The position numbers and the translations under genes are program-made. Shown here piece after piece: positions 1-9,527 of a DNA stretch of 64,000 nucleotides. The first letter of the stretch is position 1. Each line of letters starts with the position of its first letter. This DNA comes from Chitinophagaceae bacterium (lineage in GTDB: Bacteria > Bacteroidota > Bacteroidia > Chitinophagales > Chitinophagaceae): NCBI GenBank assembly GCA_016706055.1, contig JADJKL010000012.1, positions 198,114 to 262,113 of the forward strand, in the 5' to 3' direction. The notes below the pieces were generated by a model. The model searched no databases. It worked only from the letters and a program-made list of their open reading frames with translations, and had not been told where the DNA came from.

Positions 1-156
1 TCGCATAGTAAGAAGGAATTTACAAGAAAAGATTACATGAATATTTTCAAAGACATTTCATCTGCCTCGGCAAGTAGAGATCTAAAGAAAGCATTAGAGA
101 TAAAACTTATAACCAAATCCGGAACTAAAAACACAACAAAATATAAAATAAACTAA
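1..156 (+). CDS. C-terminal end of a Fic-family protein (partial)
   Basis: An open frame runs in from the left edge and stops with TAA at 154-156, leaving 51 residues. The segment FTRKDYMNIFKDIS followed by ASRDLKKALE and KLITKSG looks like the small winged-helix tail seen at the C-terminus of many Fic (AMP-transferase) proteins of the DUF4172 type. The catalytic Fic core would lie upstream, outside the window. The assignment is by recollection of family sequence only; another winged-helix protein is possible. Confidence 0.5.
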   Translation, partial: SHSKKEFTRKDYMNIFKDISSASASRDLKKALEIKLITKSGTKNTTKYKIN

Positions 157-181
157 CGATACTATTTAAATTACAATCATC

Positions 182-1746
182 ATGAGAAAAAAAAAATAAC
201 CTTCATTCTTATAATAAGCTTCACCTTATTCATAAGCAATAATACAGATGCCCAGCTTTCTTCCAAACAGGTAGATAGTTTAGTGCAAAAATCAATGAAA
301 CAGTTTGATGTGGCAGGTGTAGCTATAGCCATTGTAAAAGATGGGAAAATAATTCATGAAAAAGGATATGGTGTAAAATCTATTGCTACCAAGCAGCCTG
401 TGGATGAACATACCAATTTTCAAATTGCCTCCAACAGCAAAGCATTTACCACTGCTGCATTATCTATTTTGGTTGACAAAGGCAAACTTTCCTGGAAAGA
501 TAAAGTGAAAACCTACATACCAGAATTTAAAATGTACAATGATTATGTAACAGAGAATTTTCTAATAGAAGATTTGCTTTGTCACCGCAGCGGAATGGGT
601 TTAGGCGTAGGAGACTTGATGTTCTTTCCCGATGGATCAGATTTCATCATCAAAGATGTTGTATCAAGCTTCCAACATTTCAAACCAGTATCTGCATTCA
701 GAACACAGTTTGATTATGACAATTTGTTATACATTGTTGCAGGTGAAATAATAGCCAGAGTAAGTGGTATGAGCTGGGAACAATTTGTACAGACAAATAT
801 TATGGAGCCATTACAAATGAATAACTCCTCTACATCATTAGCTGGCATGAAAGATAAAAGCAACCTTGCAATGCCACACTCAACATCTACCGGAAAAATA
901 AGAACCATATCTATGTTTGGCGACCAGATGATTGGCGCAGCCGGTGGCATCCTTTCCAATGCTGATGATATGTCGAAATGGATGATGATGCAATTGAACA
1001 AAGGCAAGTATGGAAATAATTCAGAAAAGCAATTGTTTGCTGAAGAAAGACAAAGAGAAATGTGGCAGATACATACCGTAACAAGAGCCAATCGTAATCC
1101 CCGCTACAATTCGCATTTTGCTGGCTATGGCCTTGGTTGGGATTTGACTGATAAAAAAGGAAATTTAAGTGTCTCCCATACTGGTGGGCTACCGGGCATG
1201 TTATCCATTGTTACCATGATATCTGATATGAAACTTGGCATTGTAATTCTAACCAATACAGAAAATGGTGGCAGCGCAGTTATTAGGGCAGTTAGCCAAA
1301 CAATTATTGACAGTTATTTAGGGCTTGATGATTTCGGATGGATAGAAAAGTATAGCACTGCAATGGCAGACAATCAAAACAATGCTGATTCTGTAACTAC
1401 AAAAGTCTGGGAGACCGTTACTGCTGCAAAAAACACAAAGATCAATCCGCAGGATTATATTGGTGTTTATGAAGACAACTGGTTTGGAAAAGTTGAAATA
1501 TTTCAAAAAGAAAATCAACTGTGGTTTAAATGCTATCGATCACCAAAACTAAACGGCCCCATGCATTTTTATAAAGCCAATACCTTCGCCATCAAATGGG
1601 AATACCAGGATATGAATTGCGACGCCTTTGCCATGTTTAGTTTAGATGAGAACGGCAAAGCACAAAGTATAAAGATGAAAGGCATTTCGCCTGACATCGA
1701 TTTTAGTTTCGACTTCCACGACTTAGATTTGCAAAGAATTAAATAA
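182..1746 (+). CDS. Secreted serine hydrolase (beta-lactamase class C fold) with C-terminal DUF3471-like domain; start frameshifted
   Basis: Penicillin-binding-protein/beta-lactamase-fold hydrolase, probably periplasmic, substrate unknown. Counting from the internal ATG at 283, the motifs are SxxK at S50-K53 (SNSK), YxN at Y145-N147 (YDN) and HTG at 299-301, followed by a C-terminal DUF3471-like domain from about residue 390. A start at 283 would lack a signal peptide, but the same frame reads a good one just upstream (ITFILIISFTLFISNN, ending near TDAQ). The only fitting start, ATG 182, is out of frame by one base: it is followed by AG and a run of ten A (187-196); eleven A would give MRKKKITFIL. 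I infer a one-base undercount or slippage in that run. Confidence 0.85.
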
Positions 1747-1751
1747 AAAAA

Positions 1752-2204
1752 ATGATATTCAGAGAAGCAACAATAGAAGACATTCCGCAAATTCAGATAG
1801 TAAGGAATTCCGTTACAGAAAACACATTATCAGACCCAGCCCTTGTTCCCGACAAGGATTGTGAAGAATTTATGTTTGTAAGAGGCAAAGGTTGGGTTTG
1901 CGAAATTGATAAGCAGATTACAGGCTTTGCCATTGCCGACCTAAAAGAAAATAATATCTGGGCATTGTTCTTATTACCTGCATTTGAAAAGCAAGGTATC
2001 GGAAGACGGTTACACGACATGATGGTTGATTGGTACTTCACCCAAACAAAAGATAATGTCTGGCTTGGCACTGCGCCCAGCACAAGAGCAGAATCGTTTT
2101 ACAGAAAGGCAGGCTGGAAAGAAATTGGTACTCATGGCAAAGGTGAAATTAAATTTGAAATGAGTTTTGATGAATGGGCTGCATTAAAGAAAAGTAATAT
2201 TTAA
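1752..2204 (+). CDS. GNAT family N-acetyltransferase
   Basis: A 150-residue single-domain GNAT enzyme that would transfer an acetyl group from acetyl-CoA to an unknown amine. The acetyl-CoA binding region is visible as LPAFEKQGIGRRLHDMMVDW (about residues 76-95), matching the Q/R-x-x-G-x-G/A motif, with a following TRAESFYRKAGWKEIG segment typical of motif B. It starts 5 bp after the serine hydrolase and ends 9 bp before the DUF2059 gene, so the three are probably co-transcribed. Confidence 0.85.
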   Translation: MIFREATIEDIPQIQIVRNSVTENTLSDPALVPDKDCEEFMFVRGKGWVCEIDKQITGFAIADLKENNIWALFLLPAFEKQGIGRRLHDMMVDWYFTQTKDNVWLGTAPSTRAESFYRKAGWKEIGTHGKGEIKFEMSFDEWAALKKSNI

Positions 2205-2213
2205 AGATTTCTA

Positions 2214-2714
2214 ATGAAAAAAAATAAAACCCTCATTATTATTTTCTGTTTGCTTGCTAATAATTTATTTGCACAAGCAGACACTACTAAGAAAAACTCT
2301 GCCCCCGCTATCTTCGACAGAATTACAAAAAGCATCACTGATTTTCAATTAGACACAACTACAGCTCCGGATGATAAGATAACAAGGAAAATAATTGAAT
2401 TAAGAAACCTGAGAGGTGGTTTTAATATCAACGAGGTTATTGATTTCAAGATAGAAGAAGACCGGCAAAAAAATGAAGTTCCAAAAGCTGAGTTAGATAA
2501 AGTAGCAATGTTTTTTAAATCAGGAAATGGCAAAAAATGGTTGGACAACGCAATGACCTGGATATACAGAAATCATTTTACCTATAGCGAATTGAAAAAG
2601 CTTGTAAAGTTTTACAAAACACCAGCAGGCCAAAAAATGGCAACAGAACTCCCTCTAATCATGATAAAATCGCTAAAAGCAGGAGAAATGATAAAAGAGC
2701 TTTATCCAAAATGA
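2214..2714 (+). CDS. Exported DUF2059 domain protein
   Basis: A 166-residue protein with an N-terminal signal peptide (MKKNKTLIIIFCLLANNLFA, cleavage near AQA). The C-terminal part, with YSELKKLVKFYKTPAGQKMA at about residues 122-141, is characteristic of DUF2059, a helical domain of unknown function found in secreted proteins. It is the last gene of a short run after the serine hydrolase and GNAT genes and converges on the GH3 fusion gene at 2751. No clear terminator is visible in the 36-bp gap. Confidence 0.75.
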   Translation: MKKNKTLIIIFCLLANNLFAQADTTKKNSAPAIFDRITKSITDFQLDTTTAPDDKITRKIIELRNLRGGFNINEVIDFKIEEDRQKNEVPKAELDKVAMFFKSGNGKKWLDNAMTWIYRNHFTYSELKKLVKFYKTPAGQKMATELPLIMIKSLKAGEMIKELYPK

Positions 2715-2750
2715 TTAAGTACCGCCAGATAGTAAAATTTTAATCCTTAC

Positions 2751-5678
2751 TTACTCTCCTTCCACCGCTTTAATCAATGCATCCTGAATATTGCCTCTAA
2801 TATTCATTCTTGAAAGTTTTGGATTATCTCTTGATGGAAAAACACGGTTGGAAAGAAAAACATACACCAAGTCATGTTTCGGATCTACCCATACACAAGT
2901 GCCTGTAAAACCTGTATGGCCATAGCCTTCTGGTGGCAATAATGCCGAAGGATAAGGATCGTCTCTCTTTGCATTATCTTTTTCAGGTTTATCAAAACCT
3001 AACCCACGGCGGCTGATATCGCTGTTGTAAGCTGTAAATAATTTTATTGTTTCTGGCTTCAGGTATCGTTCGCCATTTAGTTCACCACCGTTTAATAACA
3101 TTTGGTATAGTAACGACAAATCATATGCATTGGAAAACAAACCTGCATGACCGGATACGCCACGGAACATCGCAGCACCTTCATCATGCACATCACCTGT
3201 TACGGTCTGGTGGCGGAAATAATTATCAGTTTCTGTTGGCACCATGCATTCCTCCTGAAAACGTTTGCGGGGATTAAATCCGGTAGAGTACATACCGAGT
3301 TTATTATAAAAATTCTTTTGTGCAAACTGATCTAATGTTAATCCTGAAATTGCTTCAACGATTTTTCCCAATAAAATAAAATCATTATCACTGTACACAT
3401 ATTTATTTTTTGCGCCTAATGGGCTTTTTGCAATACGGTCGAGCATGGTATCAGGCCAATCGTCTCGCATATACATTTTATCCGCTACACGAATCGTAAA
3501 ACCGGGTTTAGATATCTCAGAATAAAAAGCTGGGTTTGGAATATTTGTTCCCGGCGTTAATGTTTCTTTATAAAAAACAATAAATGGCGACAGGCGAGCC
3601 TGGTGCAACAGCACATCTTTTATTTTCATTCCCGACTTATCAGTTCCTTTTAACCAGAAAAGATAATCACCAAGGGTTTTATCAAGATCCAGTTTCCCTT
3701 CTTCATATAATTTCATTACAGAAACAGTAGTAGCCGAAACTTTGGTAACAGATGCAAGATCAAAAATACTCTCCATACTCATTTTTGGCGAAGGCCCATA
3801 TTCATAATTACCAAATGCTTTATTATAAATAATTTCTCCCTTATGCGCCGCCAGAATTACACAACCAGGAAATGCTTTTTTATCAATCCCATCTAATGCA
3901 ATACTGTCAATAACAGCTAGTCTATCTTTTAGCAAAACCTCTGTCATGGCAGATGGCTTAACACCACCATGTACAATACCATCTCCAAATTTATAATTGC
4001 AGACAGATACCGGCAGTTTGCCCATTGAAACTATTTTTCCTTGCATTAAATCCGCAGCAGCTTGTTGTGTTATATCATCGTCCTGATAGCAGGCAACCAA
4101 TGTCCATGCACCACAAAAGTTCTTAGTGGCTAGTACATTGCCAAAAGTCAGCGTAATGGTCTTTATAAAATTGAGCTCTTTGAATAATTTAATGGCAACA
4201 TCACTTATGCCAAAGTTATTTGTCGGTCTTAATGAGTAATCATGCACACCGATAATAATAGCATCATACTTGCCATCTTTTTTTACCTCTTTTAAAATTT
4301 CATCAGATTTGTCTTGCCCATCTTTATACGTCAATGTATAAATATCAGCGTCAAAATCATTCATCATCCTTTTTCCAAAAGCATTTAAAGAAGAAGTACC
4401 AATACCGATATAGGCTACTTTCTTTTGCGCTGCCGTTAGCGGCACTTGTGCATAATCTGTTCTTGAAGCCTTCATGCCGGATTGCTCCAATACAGTAATT
4501 CCATCTTTAGCAACTTCATATCGAATAGCATCTGTTTTAGCATTGAGGTCAGCTAACAGATTAGTAGTATCTACCCATTGTGTTTTATTCAAACCCAACT
4601 GATATTTTGACAACAATACTTTTTTTACTTTTTCATTAATTTCATCCCAGCTTATTTTTTTATCAGCAATTGCTTTTTTAATAGCTGTAATAGATTCAGG
4701 CACACTGGCAGGTAGGCAAAGCATATCATTACCAGCAATGATGGCTTCTACAGAAATTGTTCCGCCCGGAAAAAATTTAGCAACACCTTTCATCTCCAAT
4801 GCATCGGTAAATGTGAGGCCTTTATAACCCATTTCATTTCTCAATAGATCTGTCACATTTTTCTTTGAAATAGAAGTTGCTTTATTCGCTGTGTTATCAA
4901 TGGCGGGAATATATAAATGTGCAATCATCACACTACCAACACCAGCATCAAAAATTGCTTTGAAAGGAACAAGTTCCATATCTGTCAACTGCTCCATACT
5001 TTTATTAATAACAGGCAAATCAAGGTGTGAATCAACATCCACATCACCATGACCAGGAAAATGTTTGGCACAAGCCATGATGCCAGCATCTTGCATTCCC
5101 TTCATGTATGCTACTCCATATCTTGACACTTTATCTTTATCCTCACCAAAAGATCGATAACCGATAACAGGATTGTTTGGATTATTATTAATATCAACAA
5201 CTGGTGCATAGTTTACATGCACACCTATTCTTTTACATTGTTCACCAACAGCCACACCCATTTTATAAATCAGTTCATCACTGTTCAATGCGCCCAATGT
5301 AAGTTGATACGGATATTTAGTTACACTATCTAACCGCATTCCTAATCCCCATTCGCCATCGATAGTAACCATCAACGGAGTTTTGGCAATGCTTTGATAA
5401 TAGTTAGTAAGATTTGCTTGTCGAATTGGACCGCCTTGGAAAAAACACAAAGCACCTACATTATATTTCTTAATATCATTCACCACTTTAGCTACATGGT
5501 CAGCACCCAAATTGGAATGTGCCCTTATCACCATTAACTGAGCAATTTTTTCATCATTGCTCAAACTATTAAAAACACTATCTGTCCATTGCGTGGCAGA
5601 CAATTTACTTTGATACTGGGCGGACAGAACTGAGGGGCAAAGAAAAATGCAAATAACAATCGTCTTGAAAAGCTTCAT
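2751..5678 (-). CDS. Glycoside hydrolase family 3 (NagZ-like) fused to a beta-lactamase-fold hydrolase
   Basis: A 975-residue exported protein (signal peptide residues 1-20, ending VLSA-Q). Residues about 30-365 form a NagZ-type GH3 domain: KHFPGHG at 205-211 and DSH at 216-218 give the loop carrying the acid/base His, and TDALEMKGV near 291-299 carries the nucleophile Asp. A GH3 C-terminal-like region follows. From about residue 590 there is a serine hydrolase domain with SxxK (SVTK), YSDND and GHTG motifs. In Bacillus, nagZ sits next to amiE, a beta-lactamase-fold N-acetylmuramyl-alanine amidase; the fusion suggests sequential removal of GlcNAc and then the peptide from muropeptides in the periplasm. 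It is divergent from mutL. Confidence 0.88.
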   Translation of the reverse strand: MKLFKTIVICIFLCPSVLSAQYQSKLSATQWTDSVFNSLSNDEKIAQLMVIRAHSNLGADHVAKVVNDIKKYNVGALCFFQGGPIRQANLTNYYQSIAKTPLMVTIDGEWGLGMRLDSVTKYPYQLTLGALNSDELIYKMGVAVGEQCKRIGVHVNYAPVVDINNNPNNPVIGYRSFGEDKDKVSRYGVAYMKGMQDAGIMACAKHFPGHGDVDVDSHLDLPVINKSMEQLTDMELVPFKAIFDAGVGSVMIAHLYIPAIDNTANKATSISKKNVTDLLRNEMGYKGLTFTDALEMKGVAKFFPGGTISVEAIIAGNDMLCLPASVPESITAIKKAIADKKISWDEINEKVKKVLLSKYQLGLNKTQWVDTTNLLADLNAKTDAIRYEVAKDGITVLEQSGMKASRTDYAQVPLTAAQKKVAYIGIGTSSLNAFGKRMMNDFDADIYTLTYKDGQDKSDEILKEVKKDGKYDAIIIGVHDYSLRPTNNFGISDVAIKLFKELNFIKTITLTFGNVLATKNFCGAWTLVACYQDDDITQQAAADLMQGKIVSMGKLPVSVCNYKFGDGIVHGGVKPSAMTEVLLKDRLAVIDSIALDGIDKKAFPGCVILAAHKGEIIYNKAFGNYEYGPSPKMSMESIFDLASVTKVSATTVSVMKLYEEGKLDLDKTLGDYLFWLKGTDKSGMKIKDVLLHQARLSPFIVFYKETLTPGTNIPNPAFYSEISKPGFTIRVADKMYMRDDWPDTMLDRIAKSPLGAKNKYVYSDNDFILLGKIVEAISGLTLDQFAQKNFYNKLGMYSTGFNPRKRFQEECMVPTETDNYFRHQTVTGDVHDEGAAMFRGVSGHAGLFSNAYDLSLLYQMLLNGGELNGERYLKPETIKLFTAYNSDISRRGLGFDKPEKDNAKRDDPYPSALLPPEGYGHTGFTGTCVWVDPKHDLVYVFLSNRVFPSRDNPKLSRMNIRGNIQDALIKAVEGE

Positions 5679-5744
5679 AGTAAAAATGATTAGTGAAACA
5701 AGGTCTTAAAATTAACCCTTTTGAAGTAAAGAAATTGCCAATCG

Positions 5745-5772
5745 TTGCTTAAAATTGAAATGGTTATTTTTG
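5745..5772 (+). promoter_or_regulatory. Putative mutL promoter (TTG ... TATTTTTG)
   Basis: TTG at 5745-5747 and TATTTTTG at 5765-5772, spaced 17 bp, fit the Bacteroidota -33/-7 (TTG / TAnnTTTG) pattern. The predicted transcript would begin near 5777, downstream of a possible TTG start at 5755, which is why GTG 5791 is preferred as the mutL start. Confidence 0.6.
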
Positions 5773-5790
5773 GCGGCTAAAGAAGATTTT

Positions 5791-7629
5791 GTGCCAGATA
5801 AGATTACACTTTTACCAGATAACATAGCCAACCAGATAGCAGCCGGTGAAGTAATTCAGCGACCAGCCAGTGCCGTAAAGGAATTGCTGGAAAATGCGGT
5901 CGATGCCGGAGCTACTGAAATTAAATTACTTATTAATGATGCTGGCAAAGCCCTGATACAGGTAATTGATAATGGCAGCGGCATGAGTGAGACCGATGCC
6001 CGCATGAGCTTTGAACGCCATGCTACTTCCAAAATAAAAAGTATAGAAGATTTATTTCATATAAGAACAATGGGTTTCCGTGGTGAGGCTTTGGCATCGA
6101 TTGCTGCCGTAGCACAAGTAGAACTAAAGACAAAGAGAGAAGAAGATGAAACCGGAGTTTATATTGAGGTAGAAAACAGCAACGTTCAAAAGCAGGAACC
6201 GATTGCTGCTCCTCAAGGAACTAGCATTGCTATGAAGAATTTATTCTTTAATGTTCCGGCCAGGAGAAATTTTTTAAAAAGCAATGCGGCAGAGATGCGA
6301 CATATCGTAGATGAATTTACCAGAGTGTCGATGTCATTCCCGCAGATATTATTTACACTTACTGCCAATAACCAGCAGATATTTCATCTGGAAGCAGGAA
6401 GTTTAAAACAGCGGATTGTTCAATTACTTGGCAACAATTATAATGCAAAGCTTGTAACGGTAAAAGAAGATACTGATTACATGAACATTTATGGCTTTGT
6501 GGGCAAACCAGAAACTGCCAAGAAGACAAGAGGAGATCAATACTTTTTCGTTAACAACCGTTTTATAAAAAGTGCATACCTGAACCATGCGGTAATGAGT
6601 GCTTACCAGGAAATGATAGCAAAAGATTCATTCCCTGCTTATGTTTTATTTATTGATTTAGATCCGGCAGTGGTAGATGTAAATGTGCACCCGACCAAAC
6701 AAGAAATAAAATTTGAAGATGAGAAAATAATTTATGCTTTTGTGCAGGCAGCCGTAAAACATGCTTTGGCACAATTCAGTGTAACACCTACGTTAGATTT
6801 TGAGCTGGATGCATCTATACAACAACTATCATCTATCTCACAACCATTCCCCGACGAAAAAAAATCAGCCGCAGCTTCCGGTTCTATATTTAAAAGCTTT
6901 ACCCAAAAACACCAGGCCCATTTTATTGAGAAGAGTGATAGAAGTGAGTTGAAGCATTGGAAGAGTTTCTATGAAACGAGAAGTGGTGAGAAGGAAGTGG
7001 CAAATAGGAGAAAAGAATCTGAAAGTTTAGCAACCCCACTTACCACTCACCACTCACTACTAACCGAAGTTGAACTAACACAACTTCTCAATACATATAT
7101 AACTTTGCCTTCAACAAACGGCTTCCTCCTTATTCACCAACAAGCGGCACATGAAAGAGTATTGTATGAACAATTGAAAAAAGCAAGCAAGGATAAACCA
7201 ATCGCAGTACAACGGAGTATGTTTCCTTCTACCTTAGAATTAACGCCTGCTGATGCGGCAGTGATGGAAGAAATAATTACTGACCTGCAACAATTAGGTT
7301 ACCTGATAGAACCATTTGGTAAAAATTCATATGTGATACAAGGAACTCCTGCTGACGTAACACAAGGCAATGAAAAACATACCATTGATATTCTACTGGA
7401 ACAATACAAGCATTTCAGCAATGAAGTAAAGTTTTCTAAAAGAGAAAAACTGATCCGTTCTTTAATAAGGCAACAAGCCATAAAAACTGGCACAAGGTTG
7501 ACAGAAAAAGAAATGCGGCATTTGGTAACTGATCTTTTTGCTTGTGAGCAACCGAATATAACTCTTGATGGCAATCCTACTTATTTGGAATTTAAGCAGG
7601 AGCAGTTGGAAAGGATGTTTGGGAAATGA
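5791..7629 (+). CDS. mutL: DNA mismatch repair protein MutL
   Basis: MutL couples mismatch recognition by MutS to strand removal. The N-terminal GHKL ATPase is complete: IANQIAAGEVIQRPASAVKE (motif I), DNGSG (motif II), RGEALASI (motif III), then the transducer domain with DVNVHPTK. A linker of about 110 residues precedes the C-terminal dimerization domain. The GTG at 5791 gives VPDKITLLPDNIANQIAAG, the usual MutL start, with an AAAGAAGA ribosome site; a TTG at 5755 would lie upstream of the predicted promoter element. The endonuclease motif DQHA(x)2E(x)4E reads HQQAAHERVLYE, so the metal ligands are partly changed. The linker also contains repeat-like DNA (6982-7054). Confidence 0.95.
   Translation: MPDKITLLPDNIANQIAAGEVIQRPASAVKELLENAVDAGATEIKLLINDAGKALIQVIDNGSGMSETDARMSFERHATSKIKSIEDLFHIRTMGFRGEALASIAAVAQVELKTKREEDETGVYIEVENSNVQKQEPIAAPQGTSIAMKNLFFNVPARRNFLKSNAAEMRHIVDEFTRVSMSFPQILFTLTANNQQIFHLEAGSLKQRIVQLLGNNYNAKLVTVKEDTDYMNIYGFVGKPETAKKTRGDQYFFVNNRFIKSAYLNHAVMSAYQEMIAKDSFPAYVLFIDLDPAVVDVNVHPTKQEIKFEDEKIIYAFVQAAVKHALAQFSVTPTLDFELDASIQQLSSISQPFPDEKKSAAASGSIFKSFTQKHQAHFIEKSDRSELKHWKSFYETRSGEKEVANRRKESESLATPLTTHHSLLTEVELTQLLNTYITLPSTNGFLLIHQQAAHERVLYEQLKKASKDKPIAVQRSMFPSTLELTPADAAVMEEIITDLQQLGYLIEPFGKNSYVIQGTPADVTQGNEKHTIDILLEQYKHFSNEVKFSKREKLIRSLIRQQAIKTGTRLTEKEMRHLVTDLFACEQPNITLDGNPTYLEFKQEQLERMFGK
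6982..7054. repeat. Inverted-repeat insert inside the mutL linker
   Basis: AGTGGTGAG at 6982-6990 is the reverse complement of CTCACCACT at 7046-7054, and the second arm lies in a run of CACTCAC-type repeats. It encodes a low-complexity stretch in the linker between the MutL ATPase and dimerization domains (ending PLTTHHSLLT), as if an intergenic repeat had been accommodated in frame. Confidence 0.45.
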
Positions 7630-7660
7630 TATCTTCACAATTATAGTAGGCTATATAAAA

Positions 7661-9415
7661 CTAATTTGTTCGTCTGATTCTGAACAAACAATCCATATAT
7701 CTAATATCATTCGGAAAATTATTCAGGAAATAGTTGCCATAAAAGCTACCTTCAAAAAACTCTCCAACCTGATTAGGATAATTCGTTAGTGAAACGTTGA
7801 AAGGAGGTATTAAAGTTATAGCTGAAAAAGTTTCATTAATAGATAAGCGAGTCATTGGAAAGACTCCGGTTGAAAGAGTATGGGTAAACCAGAAAAAAGT
7901 ACCCATTATCCCGTTGCCCCCAGTAAGATATGCTTCATTTGTTGAATTCGCATAATTGCTATAACCCCAAAATAAAGGATCTGGGAAAGAACTAGAGTAT
8001 ACAACAGAATAACTAACACTTGCATTGGGTCTTTCAGATATAAATTGTTCTGCAGAAACTCCACAAGTTGTAATATTTCCAACATTTGTTAACGATCCGG
8101 TTAAGTTAAACGTTTGTGTTGCATTTTGCTGGTTAGTCAAATTATCAACACCTACTATCTTGCAATTTGGATAAATGCCATCGCAGGGACTGAGCTGAAC
8201 TACAAAACCTCCATCTGGCATTAAAGGGGTAGATACACCTTTGTTGCCATACCAAACAATAGCATACCCACTAGTTACCGGACCTCCAGTACAATTTAAT
8301 AATCTACCAGTTACTGTTTTAGTTTGTACAGGAGTTACTGAAACTGTTCCTAATGAAATATTAGTAGAAGATGGGCTTAGACTAATTGTGTGTTCTACTG
8401 CATGACAAAAATTTTCTACCTCTAATATTAAAGACATATTAGCAGGAATAGGATTATTTATTTGACCTAAAGAATCCGTAGTACCCCATGCCGCAGTAAT
8501 TCCATTTAGTTGACGTATTACTATATATCTTTCTGCCAACGGGAATCCAAAATTATCAACAAAGGTTGCTATAAAATTAATTATTTGCGAATACTGCCCA
8601 CATGTCCAATAGCTAAAGTGAGATACTTCACCCACATAATTATCTCCTATCTTGCTTGCAGCACCTTCTTCTTTCCACAATCCTGTTACATCATCCAAGT
8701 ACCACATGCTAATAGTAGCAGGTGCATTTGCTCGTAATGCGGATGATATAGCGGTAGTTAATGTCGCTGCTTTATTTTTCGCTATCTGCAATTTCTCACC
8801 TGTGGGTGATTCTAATTCCACAATCAACATACCATGTGTTGCCAGTAGAACTTTGTTTCCACCCTTATCATAACCCAAGAAAGAACCTGGCGTAGTTTGA
8901 TATCTTGACTGAAAGGTCGGGTCTATATAGGATACAAATACATTGATAGTACCGTTATATAGACCTCCGCCAGATTGTTTTACGACTCCATTTGCAGGCA
9001 ATTCAACTTTACTTCCGTTAGAAAGTGATACTGATCCACCACTATTACTTTCTATTGTGCCAGTCAATTGTTTATAAACAAGACCAATAACAATATTATT
9101 TACTCCCGATGTGGCGCTAAATACACGAAAGGCTTTATAATATCCAGACCTTTCAGCCGAAACAACTGTTTCTGCTTTATCAAGTTTTGCATCTTCGAAT
9201 TTAAAAAAACCATTGGGGTCTGTTGTTGCGGTTTTAATACCCAACTTTACTGTAACTCCTGCAACGGGATGCCCGCCCTCATCTACTACTTTTCCCTGTA
9301 AACTTCCTGTAAAAGAATTGGGACCAGAGCCTCCCGGTCCAAGCACTCCATATTTCTGACAATTAAATGCCAAAAAAGAAATCAAAACAACATAAAAGGA
9401 AAATCGTTTCTTCAT
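7661..9415 (-). CDS. Putative lipoprotein with carboxypeptidase-like regulatory domain
   Basis: A 584-residue protein with a lipoprotein signal: MKKRFSFYVVLISFLAFNCQ, with the lipobox Cys at residue 20. Residues about 37-110 resemble the carboxypeptidase regulatory-like (transthyretin-like) fold: GSLQGKVVDEGGHPVAGVTV, then TDPNGFFKFEDA. The remainder is beta-rich, Thr/Asn/Gly-rich and of unrecognised function, consistent with a surface or periplasmic protein. It converges on mutL and stands alone; its start is 112 bp from the end of the PBP4-like gene upstream. Confidence 0.7.
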   Translation of the reverse strand: MKKRFSFYVVLISFLAFNCQKYGVLGPGGSGPNSFTGSLQGKVVDEGGHPVAGVTVKLGIKTATTDPNGFFKFEDAKLDKAETVVSAERSGYYKAFRVFSATSGVNNIVIGLVYKQLTGTIESNSGGSVSLSNGSKVELPANGVVKQSGGGLYNGTINVFVSYIDPTFQSRYQTTPGSFLGYDKGGNKVLLATHGMLIVELESPTGEKLQIAKNKAATLTTAISSALRANAPATISMWYLDDVTGLWKEEGAASKIGDNYVGEVSHFSYWTCGQYSQIINFIATFVDNFGFPLAERYIVIRQLNGITAAWGTTDSLGQINNPIPANMSLILEVENFCHAVEHTISLSPSSTNISLGTVSVTPVQTKTVTGRLLNCTGGPVTSGYAIVWYGNKGVSTPLMPDGGFVVQLSPCDGIYPNCKIVGVDNLTNQQNATQTFNLTGSLTNVGNITTCGVSAEQFISERPNASVSYSVVYSSSFPDPLFWGYSNYANSTNEAYLTGGNGIMGTFFWFTHTLSTGVFPMTRLSINETFSAITLIPPFNVSLTNYPNQVGEFFEGSFYGNYFLNNFPNDIRYMDCLFRIRRTN

Positions 9416-9527
9416 AATAGCTTCAGCTGCGTATATGCTTAAAGATAGCTGTGATCATCGTTATTCGCAACTCATAAAACAAGATAATTATAGAGTAAAT
9501 ACTGCTGCCTGTTTAATTATATGAGTA

